DNA of 64,000 nt from DASXKD01 sp963703605 (lineage in GTDB: Bacteria; Actinomycetota; Actinomycetes; Streptosporangiales; Streptosporangiaceae). How positions within the stretch are numbered: the first letter of the stretch is position 1; each line of letters opens with the position of its first letter. Where the stretch lies: positions 62,001-126,000 of the forward strand of contig CAVPFC010000033.1 in the NCBI GenBank assembly GCA_963703605.1, written 5' to 3'. Below the pieces are notes generated by a model. It was not told the DNA's origin. It made no database searches and worked only from the letters and a program-made list of their open reading frames with translations. The position numbers and the translations under genes were made by a program. Below, piece after piece: positions 43,936-52,523 of this stretch.

Positions 43936-46251
43936 ATGAGGGATCCGAACGACCTACGGGACACCGTGCCGCGGATCGGCTCGCCGTTGTGGATCTACAT
44001 GACGGCGGTCACGGCAGCCGGCTGCGCCGTGGTTGCCCTGGCGCTGGTCAGCCTCGCTCCCCGGCTGCCCACTTTGCTCAGCCAGCCCCTTCTGCCGGCC
44101 ATTGCCGCGCTCTCCGTGATCGGCGAATTGCGGCCCATCGTGACGCCGGGGAAATCGCCTCCCGATTCCGGGGACGCGTCCCTCACGTTCTGCTTCGCCG
44201 CCCTTCTGTACTGGGGCTTTCCGGTTGCCGCGCTGGTGCGTTTGGTGACCAGCCTGGTCACCGCCGTCATCGGGCGGCGCGCGGTGTTCCGCACGGCCTT
44301 CAACGCCGCGCAGTACACGCTCAGCCTGGGCGCGGCCTGGCTGGTCCTGCTCGCCGCGGGCATCCACCCGCAACCGCTGGCGCCGTGGGAGCCGACGGGC
44401 CGGGAACTCGACGCGGTGGGGCTGGCCGCGGTCGCGTACTTCGTGGTCAACTTCATGCTGGTCAGCGTCGCGGTGGCGGTGCACTCGCGGGCCCCGGTCC
44501 CGGCGACCCTGCGCAGGGAACTGCCTTACCAGGCCTTCGTCAGCCTGGTGCTGCTGTCCGCCGCCCCGCTCGTGGTCGTGGTCATGAGCCGGTCGGTGCT
44601 GCTGGTGTTCCTGTTCCTCCTGCCGCTTACGGCCATCTACGCGAGCGCGGCGGTGTCGCTGAAACGGGAGCACCAGGCGCACCACGACGAGCTGACCGGG
44701 CTGCCCAACCGCGCGCTGTTGTTCGCCAAGACCAGCGAGGCGCTGGCGGAGGCGGCCCGGACCGGCGGCCGGGTCGGGTTTCTGCTGCTCGACCTGGACC
44801 GTTTCAAGGTGGTCAACGACACGCTCGGGCATCCGGTCGGCGACCAGGTGCTGAAGGTGATCGCGCACCGCCTCGCGCGCAGCGTGCGTCCCGGCGACCT
44901 GGTGGCCAGGCTCGGCGGGGACGAGTTCGCGGTGCTGCTTCCCGCGGCCAAGCCCGGCAGCACCGCCCGGGAGGTGGCGTCGCGGCTGCGCACCGCGCTG
45001 GCCGAGGCGATCGCCGTGGAAGGCATGACGTTCCAGCTCGAAACCAGCGTCGGCATCGCGTTCTACCCGGAGGACGCGCCCGGGGTCGAGCTGCTGGTGC
45101 AGCGCGCCGACGTGGCCATGTACCTGGCGAAGGAACGGCGGACCGGGGTCGAGGCCTACTCCAGCGGCGCCGACCGCCAGTCGGCGGCCCGGCTGTCCCT
45201 GCTCGGCGATCTGCGCCGCGGCCTGGATCGCGGTGAGCTGGAGGTGCACTACCAGCCCAAGGTGTTCCTCCCGGAGGGAGGGACGTGCGGCATGGAGGCG
45301 CTGATCCGGTGGCGCCATCCCCAGCGCGGGCTGGTGCTGCCCGGCGAGTTCGTCCCCGCCGCCGAGCAGTCGCCGCTGATGCGGGAGCTTACCGCGTTCG
45401 TGCTGGAGACCGCGCTGGCCCAGGCCGCGCAGTGGCGGCGGGACGGCCTGCCGGTGCCCGTGTGCCTCAATCTCGCGGCGCGTGACCTGCTCGACAGCGG
45501 GCTCGTCGAGCTGGTCCGCGGCGGCTTGGCGAGGTACGGCCTGGCGCCGCGCGACCTCATGCTGGAAATCAGCGAAGGGGCGCTGGCTGGCGAGCCCGCG
45601 CACGCCGTGGCGGCCGTCGACGCTCTCGCCGAGCTGGGCGTCCCGATCAGCCTCGACGACTTCGGCACCGCCTCATCGTCGCTGGTCAGGCTCAAGCACC
45701 TGCCGGTGAGCGAGGTCAAGGTTGACGCGTCGTTCATCACCAGGCTGTTCGACGCCGCCGACAACGAGCTGATCGTCAGGTCGCTGGTGGCCCTGGTCCG
45801 CGCGCTCGGCATCAGGTCCGTGGCCGAGGGAGTGGAAACGACCGAGGTGGCGGCGGCCCTCGCCGAGATGGGCTGTGACGCGGCCCAGGGCTGGTGCTTC
45901 AGCCGTCCGCTCGCCCCGGCGGCCGCGACCCAGTGGCTGGCCGGCAACCAGCCGGTGGCCGCCGCCTGCGGCCCGGTAGCCGCGGCCGTGCCGCGCTCTG
46001 CTGGCGCTGGCCCCGCCCCGCTGCGCTCCGCTGGCGCTAACCCCGCCGTCCCTTGCGCTGCTGGCGCTAACCCCGCCGCCCCGCGCTCTTCTAGTTCTAA
46101 CCCCGCCACCCCACGCTCTGCTAGCTCTAACCCCGCCACCCCTCGCTCTGCTAGCTCTAACCCCGCCACCCCGCCCAAAGCACGCCAGCCCGCCGGCGAG
46201 CATGTCGCCTCGTCGCCGGCGCCGCCCGCGACCGCGGTCGCCCCGGACTGA
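43936..46251 (+). CDS. Membrane GGDEF-EAL cyclic-di-GMP enzyme with a repeat-encoded tail
   Basis: A 771-residue protein. About eight membrane helices cover residues 15-225. GGDEF near residue 327 reads VARLGGDEFAVLLP and is preceded by RPGD at the inhibitory I-site spacing; FKVVNDTLGH is present. EAL follows from residue 440 (EVHYQPKV, MEALIRWRHP, VCLNLAARDL, MLEISEG, ISLDDFGTASSSL, VKVDASFI, SVAEGVET), so both synthesis and hydrolysis of c-di-GMP are possible. The last 85 or so residues are low complexity and are encoded by six 30-bp repeats. ATG at 43936 is chosen; an upstream extension lacks coding character. Confidence 0.88.
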   Translation: MRDPNDLRDTVPRIGSPLWIYMTAVTAAGCAVVALALVSLAPRLPTLLSQPLLPAIAALSVIGELRPIVTPGKSPPDSGDASLTFCFAALLYWGFPVAALVRLVTSLVTAVIGRRAVFRTAFNAAQYTLSLGAAWLVLLAAGIHPQPLAPWEPTGRELDAVGLAAVAYFVVNFMLVSVAVAVHSRAPVPATLRRELPYQAFVSLVLLSAAPLVVVVMSRSVLLVFLFLLPLTAIYASAAVSLKREHQAHHDELTGLPNRALLFAKTSEALAEAARTGGRVGFLLLDLDRFKVVNDTLGHPVGDQVLKVIAHRLARSVRPGDLVARLGGDEFAVLLPAAKPGSTAREVASRLRTALAEAIAVEGMTFQLETSVGIAFYPEDAPGVELLVQRADVAMYLAKERRTGVEAYSSGADRQSAARLSLLGDLRRGLDRGELEVHYQPKVFLPEGGTCGMEALIRWRHPQRGLVLPGEFVPAAEQSPLMRELTAFVLETALAQAAQWRRDGLPVPVCLNLAARDLLDSGLVELVRGGLARYGLAPRDLMLEISEGALAGEPAHAVAAVDALAELGVPISLDDFGTASSSLVRLKHLPVSEVKVDASFITRLFDAADNELIVRSLVALVRALGIRSVAEGVETTEVAAALAEMGCDAAQGWCFSRPLAPAAATQWLAGNQPVAAACGPVAAAVPRSAGAGPAPLRSAGANPAVPCAAGANPAAPRSSSSNPATPRSASSNPATPRSASSNPATPPKARQPAGEHVASSPAPPATAVAPD
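45994..46173. repeat. Six 30-bp tandem units in the GGDEF-EAL gene 3' end
   Basis: Units start at 45994, 46024, 46054, 46084, 46114 and 46144. The last ones read CGCTCTGCTAGCTCTAACCC then CGCCACCCC. They translate as RSASSNPATP-type decapeptides. Core shared with 9753-9812 and, inverted, 48121-48210. Confidence 0.85.
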
Positions 46252-46291
46252 TCCCGGCCGTTAACCAGTCGGCGGGCCTGCCGGCGGACCC

Positions 46292-46297
46292 TAGGAT
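46292..46297 (+). promoter_or_regulatory. -10 hexamer TAGGAT, leaderless start of gatC
   Basis: TAGGAT ends 6 nt before the gatC ATG at 46304, without a Shine-Dalgarno sequence. Confidence 0.5.
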
Positions 46298-46303
46298 TGC
46301 ACC

Positions 46304-46597
46304 ATGCCAATCGCTCGTGATGACGTCGCACACCTGGCCCGGCTATCCCGGCTCGCCCTGGGCGAGCAGGAACTCGACCACCTCGCCGCCCAGCTCGACG
46401 TGATCATCGCCGCCGTGGCCAAGGTCCAGGAGGTGGCCGCCGAGGGCATCCCCCCGACGTCGCACGCGGTGCCGCTGGTCAACGTGTTCCGCGACGACGT
46501 GCTGGTGCAGTGCCTGGACGCGGAGACGGTGCTCAGCCAGGCACCCGCCGTCGAGCAGCAGCGGTTCCGGGTCCCGCGCATCCTGACGGAGGACTGA
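46304..46597 (+). CDS. gatC: Asp-tRNA(Asn)/Glu-tRNA(Gln) amidotransferase subunit C
   Basis: A 97-residue GatC that wraps around and stabilises GatA. It starts MPIARDDVAHLARLSRLALGEQEL, the family N-terminus, and has VPLVNVFRDDVL in the second half. It is the first gene of gatCAB, 3 nt before gatA, and probably leaderless. The complex makes Gln-tRNA and/or Asn-tRNA by transamidation. Confidence 0.93.
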   Translation: MPIARDDVAHLARLSRLALGEQELDHLAAQLDVIIAAVAKVQEVAAEGIPPTSHAVPLVNVFRDDVLVQCLDAETVLSQAPAVEQQRFRVPRILTED

Positions 46598-46600
46598 CCC

Positions 46601-48100
46601 ATGGACGGTGAGCTCACCAGGATGACGGCGGCGGCGACCGCGGCGGCGATCGGGGCCGGCGAGGTTTCCGCGGCCGAGGTGACCGACGCGCACCTGGCCA
46701 GGATCGAGGAGGTCGAGCCCAGGGTCCACGCGTTCCTGCACGTCGCGGGCGAGCGGGCCCGGGCGGCCGCCCGGGCGGTGGACGAGCGCCGCGCCGCGGG
46801 CGGGGAACTCGGCCCGCTGGCCGGTGTGCCGCTGGCGCTCAAGGACGTCTTCGCCACCATCGACATGCCCACCACCTGCGGGTCGGCCATCCTCGACGGC
46901 TGGCAGCCGCCCTACGACGCCACCATCACCCGGCGGCTTCGCGACGCCGGGGTGGTGATCCTGGGCAAGACCAACATGGACGAGTTCGCCATGGGATCGT
47001 CCACGGAGAACTCGGCGTTCGGGCCGTCGCACAACCCCTGGGATCTGGACCGGGTGCCCGGCGGCTCGTCCGGCGGGTCGGCCGCCGCCGTGGCGGCCTT
47101 CGAGGCCCCGCTGGGCATCGGCACCGACACCGGCGGGTCCATCCGCCAGCCCGGGGCCGTGTGCGGCCTGGTCGGGGTCAAGCCCACCTACGGTGGGTCG
47201 TCCAGGTACGGGGTGGTGGCCTTCGCGTCCTCCCTCGACTCGCCGGGCCCGCTGGCCCGGACCGTGCTCGACGCGGCGCTGCTGCACGAGGTGATGTCCG
47301 GGCACGACCCGTGCGATGCGACGTCGATCGACGCCCCCGTTCCGCCCGTGGTCGCCGCGGCACGCCAGGCCGACGTGAGCGGGATGACCATCGGCGTCGT
47401 GCCGGAACTGGGCGGCGAGGGAATCCAGCCCGGCGTGCTGGCCAGGTTCAGCGAGACGGTCGAGCTGCTCGAGTCGCTGGGTGCCAAGGTGACCGAGGTC
47501 TCCTGCCCGCACTTCAGCTACGCCCTTCCCGCCTACTACCTGATCGCGCCCAGCGAGGTCTCGTCCAACCTGGCCCGGTTCGACGCGATGCGTTACGGGC
47601 TGCGGGTCGGCGACGACGGCACGCGCAGCGCCGAGGAGGTCATGGCGCTCACCCGCGCGCAGGGGTTCGGCGCGGAGGCGAAGCGGCGCATCATGCTCGG
47701 CACCTACGCGCTGTCGAGCGGCTACTACGACGCCTACTACGGCAAGGCGCAGCAGGTCCGCACGCTCATCATCAGGGATTTCGAGGCTGCCTTCGAGCGG
47801 GTGGACGTGCTCGTGTCGCCGACGACGCCCACCACCGCGTTCCCCATCGGGGAGCGGGTGGACGACCCGATGGCCATGTACCTGGCCGACCTCTACACGA
47901 TCCCCTCGGACCTGGCGGGCAACGCGGCCCTGTCGGTGCCCTGCGGGCTCGCCCCGGAGGACGGCCTGCCGGTCGGCTTCCAGGTCATGGCGCCTGCGCT
48001 GGCCGACGACCGCACCTACCGGGTGGCCGCCGCGGTCGAGGCGGCCCTGGATGCCCGCCGCGGTTTTCCGTTGCTTGACGAAGCGAGAGGGCTTGCCTGA
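46601..48100 (+). CDS. gatA: Asp-tRNA(Asn)/Glu-tRNA(Gln) amidotransferase subunit A
   Basis: A 499-residue amidase-signature enzyme that releases ammonia from Gln for GatB. The Ser-cisSer-Lys triad is complete: Lys in VPLALKDVFAT, cis-Ser in PGGSSGGSAAAVAA and nucleophile Ser in TDTGGSIRQPGA. LGKTNMDEFAMGSSTENSAFG is a GatA hallmark. ATG at 46601 is 3 nt after gatC. The TGA overlaps the gatB ATG by one base. Confidence 0.96.
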   Translation: MDGELTRMTAAATAAAIGAGEVSAAEVTDAHLARIEEVEPRVHAFLHVAGERARAAARAVDERRAAGGELGPLAGVPLALKDVFATIDMPTTCGSAILDGWQPPYDATITRRLRDAGVVILGKTNMDEFAMGSSTENSAFGPSHNPWDLDRVPGGSSGGSAAAVAAFEAPLGIGTDTGGSIRQPGAVCGLVGVKPTYGGSSRYGVVAFASSLDSPGPLARTVLDAALLHEVMSGHDPCDATSIDAPVPPVVAAARQADVSGMTIGVVPELGGEGIQPGVLARFSETVELLESLGAKVTEVSCPHFSYALPAYYLIAPSEVSSNLARFDAMRYGLRVGDDGTRSAEEVMALTRAQGFGAEAKRRIMLGTYALSSGYYDAYYGKAQQVRTLIIRDFEAAFERVDVLVSPTTPTTAFPIGERVDDPMAMYLADLYTIPSDLAGNAALSVPCGLAPEDGLPVGFQVMAPALADDRTYRVAAAVEAALDARRGFPLLDEARGLA

Positions 48101-49719
48101 TGCCCAGCAGCAGCACGGCCGTGGGGTGGGGCGGCGGGGTTAGCACTAGCAGAGCACCTGGTGGCGGGGTCAGGGCTAGCGTAGGGCGGGGTGGCGGGGT
48201 CGGGGCTAGCGCCGCGCTGGTCCCCTACGACGAGGCGGTGTCCCGGTACGAGCCGCTGATCGGCCTGGAGACCCACGTGGAACTCGGCACCGTGACCAAG
48301 CTCTTCTGCGGCTGCCCGGCCGCCTTCGGTGGCGCGCCGAACACCCACACCTGCCCGATCTGCCTGGGCCTGCCCGGGTCCCTGCCGGTGCCGAGCAGGA
48401 CGGCGATCGAGTACACGATCCGGATCGGGCTGGCGCTGAACTGCTCGATCGCGGAATGGTGCCGGTTCGCGCGGAAGAACTACTTCTACCCGGACATGCC
48501 GAAGAACTTCCAGATCTCCCAGTACGACGAGCCGCTGTGCACCGAGGGGTGGCTGGACGTGACCCTCGACGAGGGCGAGGGGGCGGGCCGCACCTTCCGC
48601 GTCGGCATCGAGCGGGTGCACCTGGAGGAGGACACCGGCAAGTCGCAGCACATGGGCGGCGCCACCGGCCGGATCCACGGCGCCGAGTACTCGCTGGTCG
48701 ACTACAACCGGGCCGGCATCCCGCTGGTGGAGATCGTGACCAAGCCCGTCGAGGGCACCGGGGCGCTGGCGCCGGTCGTGGCGCACGCCTACGTCAAGGA
48801 GCTGCGTGACCTGCTCCGGGCGCTCGGGGTGTCGGACGTCCGGATGGAGGAAGGGTCGCTGCGCTCGGACGTGAACACGTCGCTGTCTCCGCGGGGTTCT
48901 GGCCGGTGGGGCACCCGCACCGAGACCAAGAACGTGAACTCGCTCCGCTCGGTGGAGCGGGCGGTGCACTACGAGATCGAGCGGCAGGCCGCGGTGCTCG
49001 ACGCGGGCGAGCGGGTGATCCAGGAGACCAGGCACTTCCACGAGGAGTCCGGGATCACCACGTCCGGGCGGAGCAAGGAAGAGGCGCAGGACTACCGCTA
49101 CTTCCCCGAGCCTGACCTGGTGCCGCTGGCCCCGTCCCGGGACTGGGTGGAGCAGATCCGGTCTTCGCTGCCCGAACTGCCCGCCGCCCGGGTCGCCCGG
49201 CTCCAGCGGGAATGGGGACTGTCCGCGATCGAGATGGTGGAGGTCCGCAACGCCGGCGCGCTTGATCTGGTGGAGGAGACCGTGGCCGCCGGGGCGTCGC
49301 CGGCCGACGCCCGCAAGTGGTGGCTCAACGAGCTCGCCCGGCGGGCCAACGACTCCGGCGCCGAGCTCACCAGCCTGCCGATCACCCCCGCGGAGGTGGC
49401 CGCGGTGGCCGCCCTGGTGCACTCTGGCTCGCTCAACGACCGCCTGGCCCGTCAGGTCATCGACGGGGTGCTGGCCGGCGAGGGAACCCCGGACGAGGTC
49501 GTGGCGGCCCGCGGCCTCGCGGTGGTCAGCGACGAGGGCGCGCTCGGCGCCGCCGTGGACGAGGCGATCGCGGCCAACCCCGACGTGGCGGACCGGGTCC
49601 GCGGCGGCAAGGTTGCCGCGGCCGGTGCCCTGGTCGGCGCCGTCATGAAGGCCACCGGCGGCAAGGCTGACGCATCCCGCGTCCGCGAGCTGATCCTCGC
49701 CCGCCTCACCCAGTCCTAG
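48100..49719 (+). CDS. gatB: Asp-tRNA(Asn)/Glu-tRNA(Gln) amidotransferase subunit B with a repeat-encoded N-terminus
   Basis: A 539-residue kinase/transamidase subunit. The catalytic cradle starts at about residue 45 with YEPLIGLETHVELGTVTKLFC and continues with CPICLGLPGSLP, FYPDMPKNFQISQYD, EEDTGKSQHM and DYNRAGIPLVEIVT. The C-terminal helical and YqeY domains are complete (KVAAAGALVGAVMKATGGKAD). The first 40 residues (MPSSSTAVGWGGGVSTSRAP and onward) are not GatB-like and are encoded by three inverted 30-bp repeat units. The ATG overlaps the gatA TGA, so the coupled start lies upstream of the repeat and the extension is probably translated. Confidence 0.94.
   Translation: MPSSSTAVGWGGGVSTSRAPGGGVRASVGRGGGVGASAALVPYDEAVSRYEPLIGLETHVELGTVTKLFCGCPAAFGGAPNTHTCPICLGLPGSLPVPSRTAIEYTIRIGLALNCSIAEWCRFARKNYFYPDMPKNFQISQYDEPLCTEGWLDVTLDEGEGAGRTFRVGIERVHLEEDTGKSQHMGGATGRIHGAEYSLVDYNRAGIPLVEIVTKPVEGTGALAPVVAHAYVKELRDLLRALGVSDVRMEEGSLRSDVNTSLSPRGSGRWGTRTETKNVNSLRSVERAVHYEIERQAAVLDAGERVIQETRHFHEESGITTSGRSKEEAQDYRYFPEPDLVPLAPSRDWVEQIRSSLPELPAARVARLQREWGLSAIEMVEVRNAGALDLVEETVAAGASPADARKWWLNELARRANDSGAELTSLPITPAEVAAVAALVHSGSLNDRLARQVIDGVLAGEGTPDEVVAARGLAVVSDEGALGAAVDEAIAANPDVADRVRGGKVAAAGALVGAVMKATGGKADASRVRELILARLTQS
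48121..48210. repeat. Three inverted 30-bp tandem units in the gatB 5' end
   Basis: Units 48121-48150, 48151-48180 and 48181-48210 each end in (G)CTAGC. Read on the minus strand the last contains GCTAGCCCCGACCCCGCCAC, identical to the SDR unit at 9783-9812. Confidence 0.85.
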
Positions 49720-49807
49720 CGGTGAGGGCGCGCCACTGGGCCATGGTGATGAGCAGGGGCGTGGTCACCGCCGACCTCGATGAGCTTCGTGCGGCGCTGT
49801 CACCGCG

Positions 49808-50167
49808 TCAGGACGGCCCGGCGCCGGGGTCCTCCGGGGGGTACAGGGGGGTGTCGGACGCCGGGGTGCGGATGGGGCCGAACTTCTGCTCGTAGAGGGA
49901 GAGGTTCTGGCCGATGGTCTGGATGATGTCGAAGACCGAGGTCGGCGGCACCCGGAGCCTGGCCACCAGGCGGTGCGGCGCCCGGATCACCCGCTCGCCT
50001 TGCTCGGTCTCCACCTCGGTGGGCGGCTCGCTGCTCACGAAGAAGTCGAAGGTGAACTCGTGCAGGGTGTGCCAGATCGCCAGGCCGTTGGCGTAGGCCC
50101 CGGCCTCCAGGGCGGGGTCGGCGTGGGGCTCGAACTCGATCCGCGGTCTGCCCGGTGGCTCGGTCAC
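49808..50167 (-). CDS. DUF3467-like protein
   Basis: A 119-residue protein starting MTEPPGRPRIEFEPHADP. The central block ANGLAIWHTLHEFTFDFFVSSEP and the later TSVFDIIQTIGQNLSLYEQKFGPI fit the DUF3467 family, which has no assigned function. GTG at 50165-50167 is preferred because TAGCGT lies 8 nt upstream; an ATG at 50236 gives 23 more codons that overlap the divergent gene. Small, soluble and without signal peptide. Confidence 0.7.
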   Translation of the reverse strand: MTEPPGRPRIEFEPHADPALEAGAYANGLAIWHTLHEFTFDFFVSSEPPTEVETEQGERVIRAPHRLVARLRVPPTSVFDIIQTIGQNLSLYEQKFGPIRTPASDTPLYPPEDPGAGPS

Positions 50168-50175
50168 ACCCCCGA

Positions 50176-50181
50176 ACGCTA
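50176..50181 (-). promoter_or_regulatory. -10 hexamer TAGCGT, near-leaderless start of the DUF3467 gene
   Basis: TAGCGT ends 8 nt before the GTG at 50167. Confidence 0.4.
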
Positions 50182-50217
50182 CTCTCCTGACGGGATCGCC
50201 GTCGGTGAGGTGAACGG

Positions 50218-51129
50218 TTGCTGTTCTGGGTGCCAACGAAACAGATCATGTCCGCGCTGGCTGGGGTGCCGGAGGTCACGGTCGAGGTGGTGGTCCCGGA
50301 CGGCGGCCCGTTGCCGCCGGGCGCTGACGAGATCGAGTTCTACGTCCCGCCCTTCTTCTCCCCACAGCCCGCGATCACCGCCATCGCCCAGATGCCCAGC
50401 CTGCGGGTGGTGCAGGTGCAGACCGCCGGGGTGGAACGGCTGCTGCCAGTTGTCCCGCCGGGGGTCACGTTGTGCAACGCGAGGGGCGTCCACGACGCGA
50501 GCACCGCGGAGTGGGTGGTCGCCGTGACCCTTGCCGCGCTCCGCGACCTGCCGTACTTCGCCGCCGAACAGGCGGCGGGCCGCTGGTCCTACCGGTTCAC
50601 CGACTGCCTGGCCGGCAAGTCGGTGCTGATCGTCGGGTACGGGTCGATCGGGGCCGCGGTCGAGCGGCGCCTGGCCGGATTCGAGGTGGCGGTGCGGCGG
50701 GTCGCCCGGCAGGCCCGGGACGGCGTTGCCGCGGTGAGCGAGCTGCCGGAACTGCTGCCCGGCGCGGACGTCGTCATCGTGCTGGCCCCGGTCACCGAGG
50801 AGACCATCGGCATGGTCGACGCGGGCTTCCTCGGCCTGATGAAGGACGGTGCGCTGCTGGTCAACGCGGCGCGCGGGTCGCTTGTGGTGACCGACGCGCT
50901 GACCGAAGAACTGCGGCGCGGCCGGCTCCGCGCCGCCGTGGACGTCACCAGCCCGGAGCCGCTCCCGCCCGGCCACCCGTGGTGGAGCCTGCGAGGAGTG
51001 CTCATCACCCCGCACGTGGCCGCGTCCACGTCCGGGCAGGAACCGGCGATGCTTGCCTTCTTGCGCGCCCAGGCGGAGCGATTCGCCCGGGGAGACGACC
51101 TGGTCAACGTCGTCACGGGCAGGTACTGA
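50218..51129 (+). CDS. D-isomer-specific 2-hydroxyacid dehydrogenase
   Basis: A 303-residue NAD-dependent dehydrogenase. The Rossmann motif is VLIVGYGSIGAAVERRL near residue 145. The catalytic Arg is in VNAARGSLVV, the Glu in TSPEPLPPGHP and the His in ITPHVAAST. STAEWVVAVTLAALRDLPYF is the usual start of the cofactor domain. The start is TTG at 50218 behind GAGGTG; there is no better start downstream before the conserved region. Short promoter region shared with the divergent DUF3467 gene. Substrate unknown. Confidence 0.85.
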   Translation: MLFWVPTKQIMSALAGVPEVTVEVVVPDGGPLPPGADEIEFYVPPFFSPQPAITAIAQMPSLRVVQVQTAGVERLLPVVPPGVTLCNARGVHDASTAEWVVAVTLAALRDLPYFAAEQAAGRWSYRFTDCLAGKSVLIVGYGSIGAAVERRLAGFEVAVRRVARQARDGVAAVSELPELLPGADVVIVLAPVTEETIGMVDAGFLGLMKDGALLVNAARGSLVVTDALTEELRRGRLRAAVDVTSPEPLPPGHPWWSLRGVLITPHVAASTSGQEPAMLAFLRAQAERFARGDDLVNVVTGRY

Positions 51130-51167
51130 GGGCCGCCGCGCCGCCGGTCGTTAGGGTCTGGGACTGG

Positions 51168-52313
51168 TCACTTCCAGGTCTTGCCGTTCCATTGCAAGAT
51201 CAGGGTCTTAGGGGGTGGCTTGCTGCCGGTGCTGTTGAAGGTGTCGCCGACCGCCCAGGCGCTGCGGGCAGAGGCCGCGGCCACGCCGGAAAGTTCGGAG
51301 CTGGGCGCGGGGCTCGGGCTGGGTACCTGCTTCCACGCGGCGCCGTTCCACCGCAGGATCACTGTCCCAAAGGATGTGGCGCCGGTCATGGTGTCGCCGA
51401 CCGCCCAGGCGCTGCGGGCCGAGACGGCGGCCACGCTGCGGAGTGCTGCGCCGCCCGCAGGGGGGCTGGGCACCCGCTTCCACACCGTGCCGTTCCACCG
51501 CAGGATCAGGCTGGGGCCGGGGCCGCAGCCGCAGCTGATGTCGCCGACCGCCCAGGCGCTGCTGGCGGACGTGACCGCCACGCCGTTGAGGAAGTCGAGG
51601 AGGCCTTTGCTGGCGCCTGGGCTCGGGCTGGGCACCTGCTTCCACGCGCTGCCGTTCCACCGCAGGATCAGGGTCTTGATGCTGATGCCGGCGGTGTAGG
51701 AGCCGACCGCCCAGGCGTTACTGCCCGACGTGGCGGCCACTGCGGAGAGATGGCTGCCTGCGGGGGCCGGGCTGGGCACCTGCTTCCACGCTTTGCCGTT
51801 CCACCGCAGGATCAGGGGCTTGCCGCCGGTGAAGCCGACCGCCCAGGCTTCACTGGCAGATGTGGCGGCCACCCCGGAAAGACTGCTGCCGGCGGGGGCC
51901 GGGCTGGGTACCTGCTTCCACGTTTTGCCGTTCCAAACCATGATCAGCGTCTTGGGGCTGCTGGTGGAGCAGCTGCTGCAGCCGACCGCCCAGGCGTTAC
52001 TGGCGGAGGTGGCGGCCACGCTGGTGAGGCTGCTGCCTGCGGGGGCCGGGCTGGGCACCTGCTTCCACGCGGTGCCGTTCCAGTGCTCGATCAAGGCGCC
52101 GCTGCCGATGCGACCGACCGCCCAGACATTACTGGCAGAAGTCGCGGCCACGCCGCTAAGAGCACTGCTGGTGGTAAGGGATGCCGGGCCCGTGGACCCG
52201 GTCCGGCCAGCCGCAGCCAACGCTGCGGGCGCGACCCCGGCAATCACCCCCGCCACCAGCACCGGGACGGCGAGAATCCTGACCGAACGTGTGGCGAGCT
52301 TGGGCGTGCGCAC
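51168..52313 (-). CDS. Secreted WAVG-repeat protein, probable beta-propeller
   Basis: A 381-residue protein with a signal peptide (SVRILAVPVLVAGVIAGVAPAALA) and seven repeats of about 45-50 residues. Each unit has the pattern SGVAATSASNAWAVG ... LILRWNGTAWKQVPSP. Alternating WAVG and W-N-G-x-x-W motifs are typical of beta-propeller blades, so a seven-bladed extracellular propeller is likely; this is inference. GTG at 52311-52313 follows GGGGGGAGGTGG. One blade carries a CGCG insertion (GDISCGCGPGPS), another CSSCS. A paralogue lies directly upstream in the same orientation. Function unknown. Confidence 0.78.
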   Translation of the reverse strand: MRTPKLATRSVRILAVPVLVAGVIAGVAPAALAAAGRTGSTGPASLTTSSALSGVAATSASNVWAVGRIGSGALIEHWNGTAWKQVPSPAPAGSSLTSVAATSASNAWAVGCSSCSTSSPKTLIMVWNGKTWKQVPSPAPAGSSLSGVAATSASEAWAVGFTGGKPLILRWNGKAWKQVPSPAPAGSHLSAVAATSGSNAWAVGSYTAGISIKTLILRWNGSAWKQVPSPSPGASKGLLDFLNGVAVTSASSAWAVGDISCGCGPGPSLILRWNGTVWKRVPSPPAGGAALRSVAAVSARSAWAVGDTMTGATSFGTVILRWNGAAWKQVPSPSPAPSSELSGVAAASARSAWAVGDTFNSTGSKPPPKTLILQWNGKTWK

Positions 52314-52523
52314 CGGCTGCCACCTCCCCCCTGAACGGCCCGCAGGCTCAGCCGGTCCCGTAACCGGGACGGGCGGCCCGCTGGCATCGGCGGAACAGCC
52401 GCAAGAGGGGGCGGGGACACCGCTCGCAGCCCTGAGTGTGACAGTCCGCACTGCCCGAGGCAAACTGCGACAATCCGCGCACTCGGTGGCAATAGGTGAA
52501 AACGCCAGCCATCCCGGTTCAGC

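Noticed and set aside
45994..46173. CRISPR-like array
   Set aside because: Units are contiguous 30-mers without spacers and stay in frame with the GGDEF-EAL protein.
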